Assembly: GCA_016212295.1 (NCBI GenBank)
Contig: JACRGO010000012.1
Coordinates: 1 to 6,448 of the forward strand
Length of the DNA stretch: 6,448 nt
Direction: 5' to 3'
From: Nitrospinota bacterium
Lineage (GTDB): Bacteria; Nitrospinota; Nitrospinia; JACRGO01
Below, one piece after another: positions 6,382-6,448 of the stretch. The translations under genes were made by a program, and so were the position numbers. The notes beneath the pieces are model-generated. The model saw nothing but the letters and a program-made list of their open reading frames with translations, did not search any database and was not told the origin of the DNA. Numbering within the stretch: position 1 is the stretch's first letter; each line of letters begins with the position of its first letter.

Positions 6382-6409
6382 GGCCTTCGGCCACCCCTCT
6401 CAAGAGGGG
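6382..6409. repeat. Double-hairpin intergenic repeat, possible terminator
   Basis: Two hairpins stand side by side: GGCC-TTC-GGCC (6382-6392) and CCCCTCT-CA-AGAGGGG (6394-6409; as RNA, six pairs with a four-base loop). AATTT follows, so on the plus strand this could be a weak intrinsic terminator for the small frame ending at 6373. I recall this paired motif, with a CACCCCGGC-type lead-in, as a recurring intergenic repeat in many unrelated bacteria. It is a third repeat kind in this window, unlike those at 1734 and 5550. The remaining bases to 6448 show no gene. Confidence 0.6.
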
Positions 6410-6448
6410 AATTTATAGATGCGGCGTCCTCGCAACAGTGGATTAAGG

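Overview
The window (6448 bases, roughly half G+C) looks like chromosomal DNA of a Gram-negative, environmental, probably motile bacterium. The grounds are an exported outer-membrane-type protein (DUF3187-like), a PilZ domain protein (cyclic-di-GMP signalling), a short protein resembling the YjfB 'putative motility' family, and a very large NHL-repeat protein. Long NHL proteins, DUF3187 proteins and interspersed palindromic repeats would fit lineages such as Deltaproteobacteria in the broad sense, Nitrospinota or Nitrospirota. This placement is an inference from style, not from a marker gene.

Layout, left to right. Bases 1-267 hold no gene I can support. At 268-517 (+) a sigma70-like promoter, a strong Shine-Dalgarno sequence and a 66-codon YjfB-like gene follow one another. 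At 634-1713 (+) lies a DUF3187-like beta-barrel candidate with a clean signal peptide; a perfect TATAAT sits just before its ATG and no ribosome binding site is visible, so it may be leaderless. At 1734-1871 a long imperfect palindrome fills the gap between two convergent genes and touches the stop codon of the second. At 1870-5532 (-) is a 1220-residue protein with six NHL repeats at each end and about 550 mostly helical residues between them. At 5550-5639, directly upstream of its start codon, is a second, different palindromic repeat built of 8-10 base units. At 5713-6084 (-) is a PilZ protein with intact c-di-GMP-binding motifs and its own TTGAAA-N17-TATCAT promoter. At 6182-6373 (+) is a doubtful small Cys/His-containing reading frame, followed by a third kind of hairpin repeat at 6382-6409.

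How the parts may work together: the PilZ gene and the NHL gene are read in the same direction with 180 bases between them, and I see no convincing promoter for the NHL gene in that gap. One transcription unit starting at the PilZ promoter is therefore plausible, in which a c-di-GMP receptor is made with a large propeller scaffold. This is inference. The DUF3187 gene is convergent and need not be functionally linked. The most distinctive property of the region is that the three sites bordering the NHL/PilZ block carry three unrelated dyad repeats, of kinds I recall as widely dispersed between genes in environmental bacteria. No tRNA, rRNA, CRISPR array, transposase, prophage or defence gene was seen.
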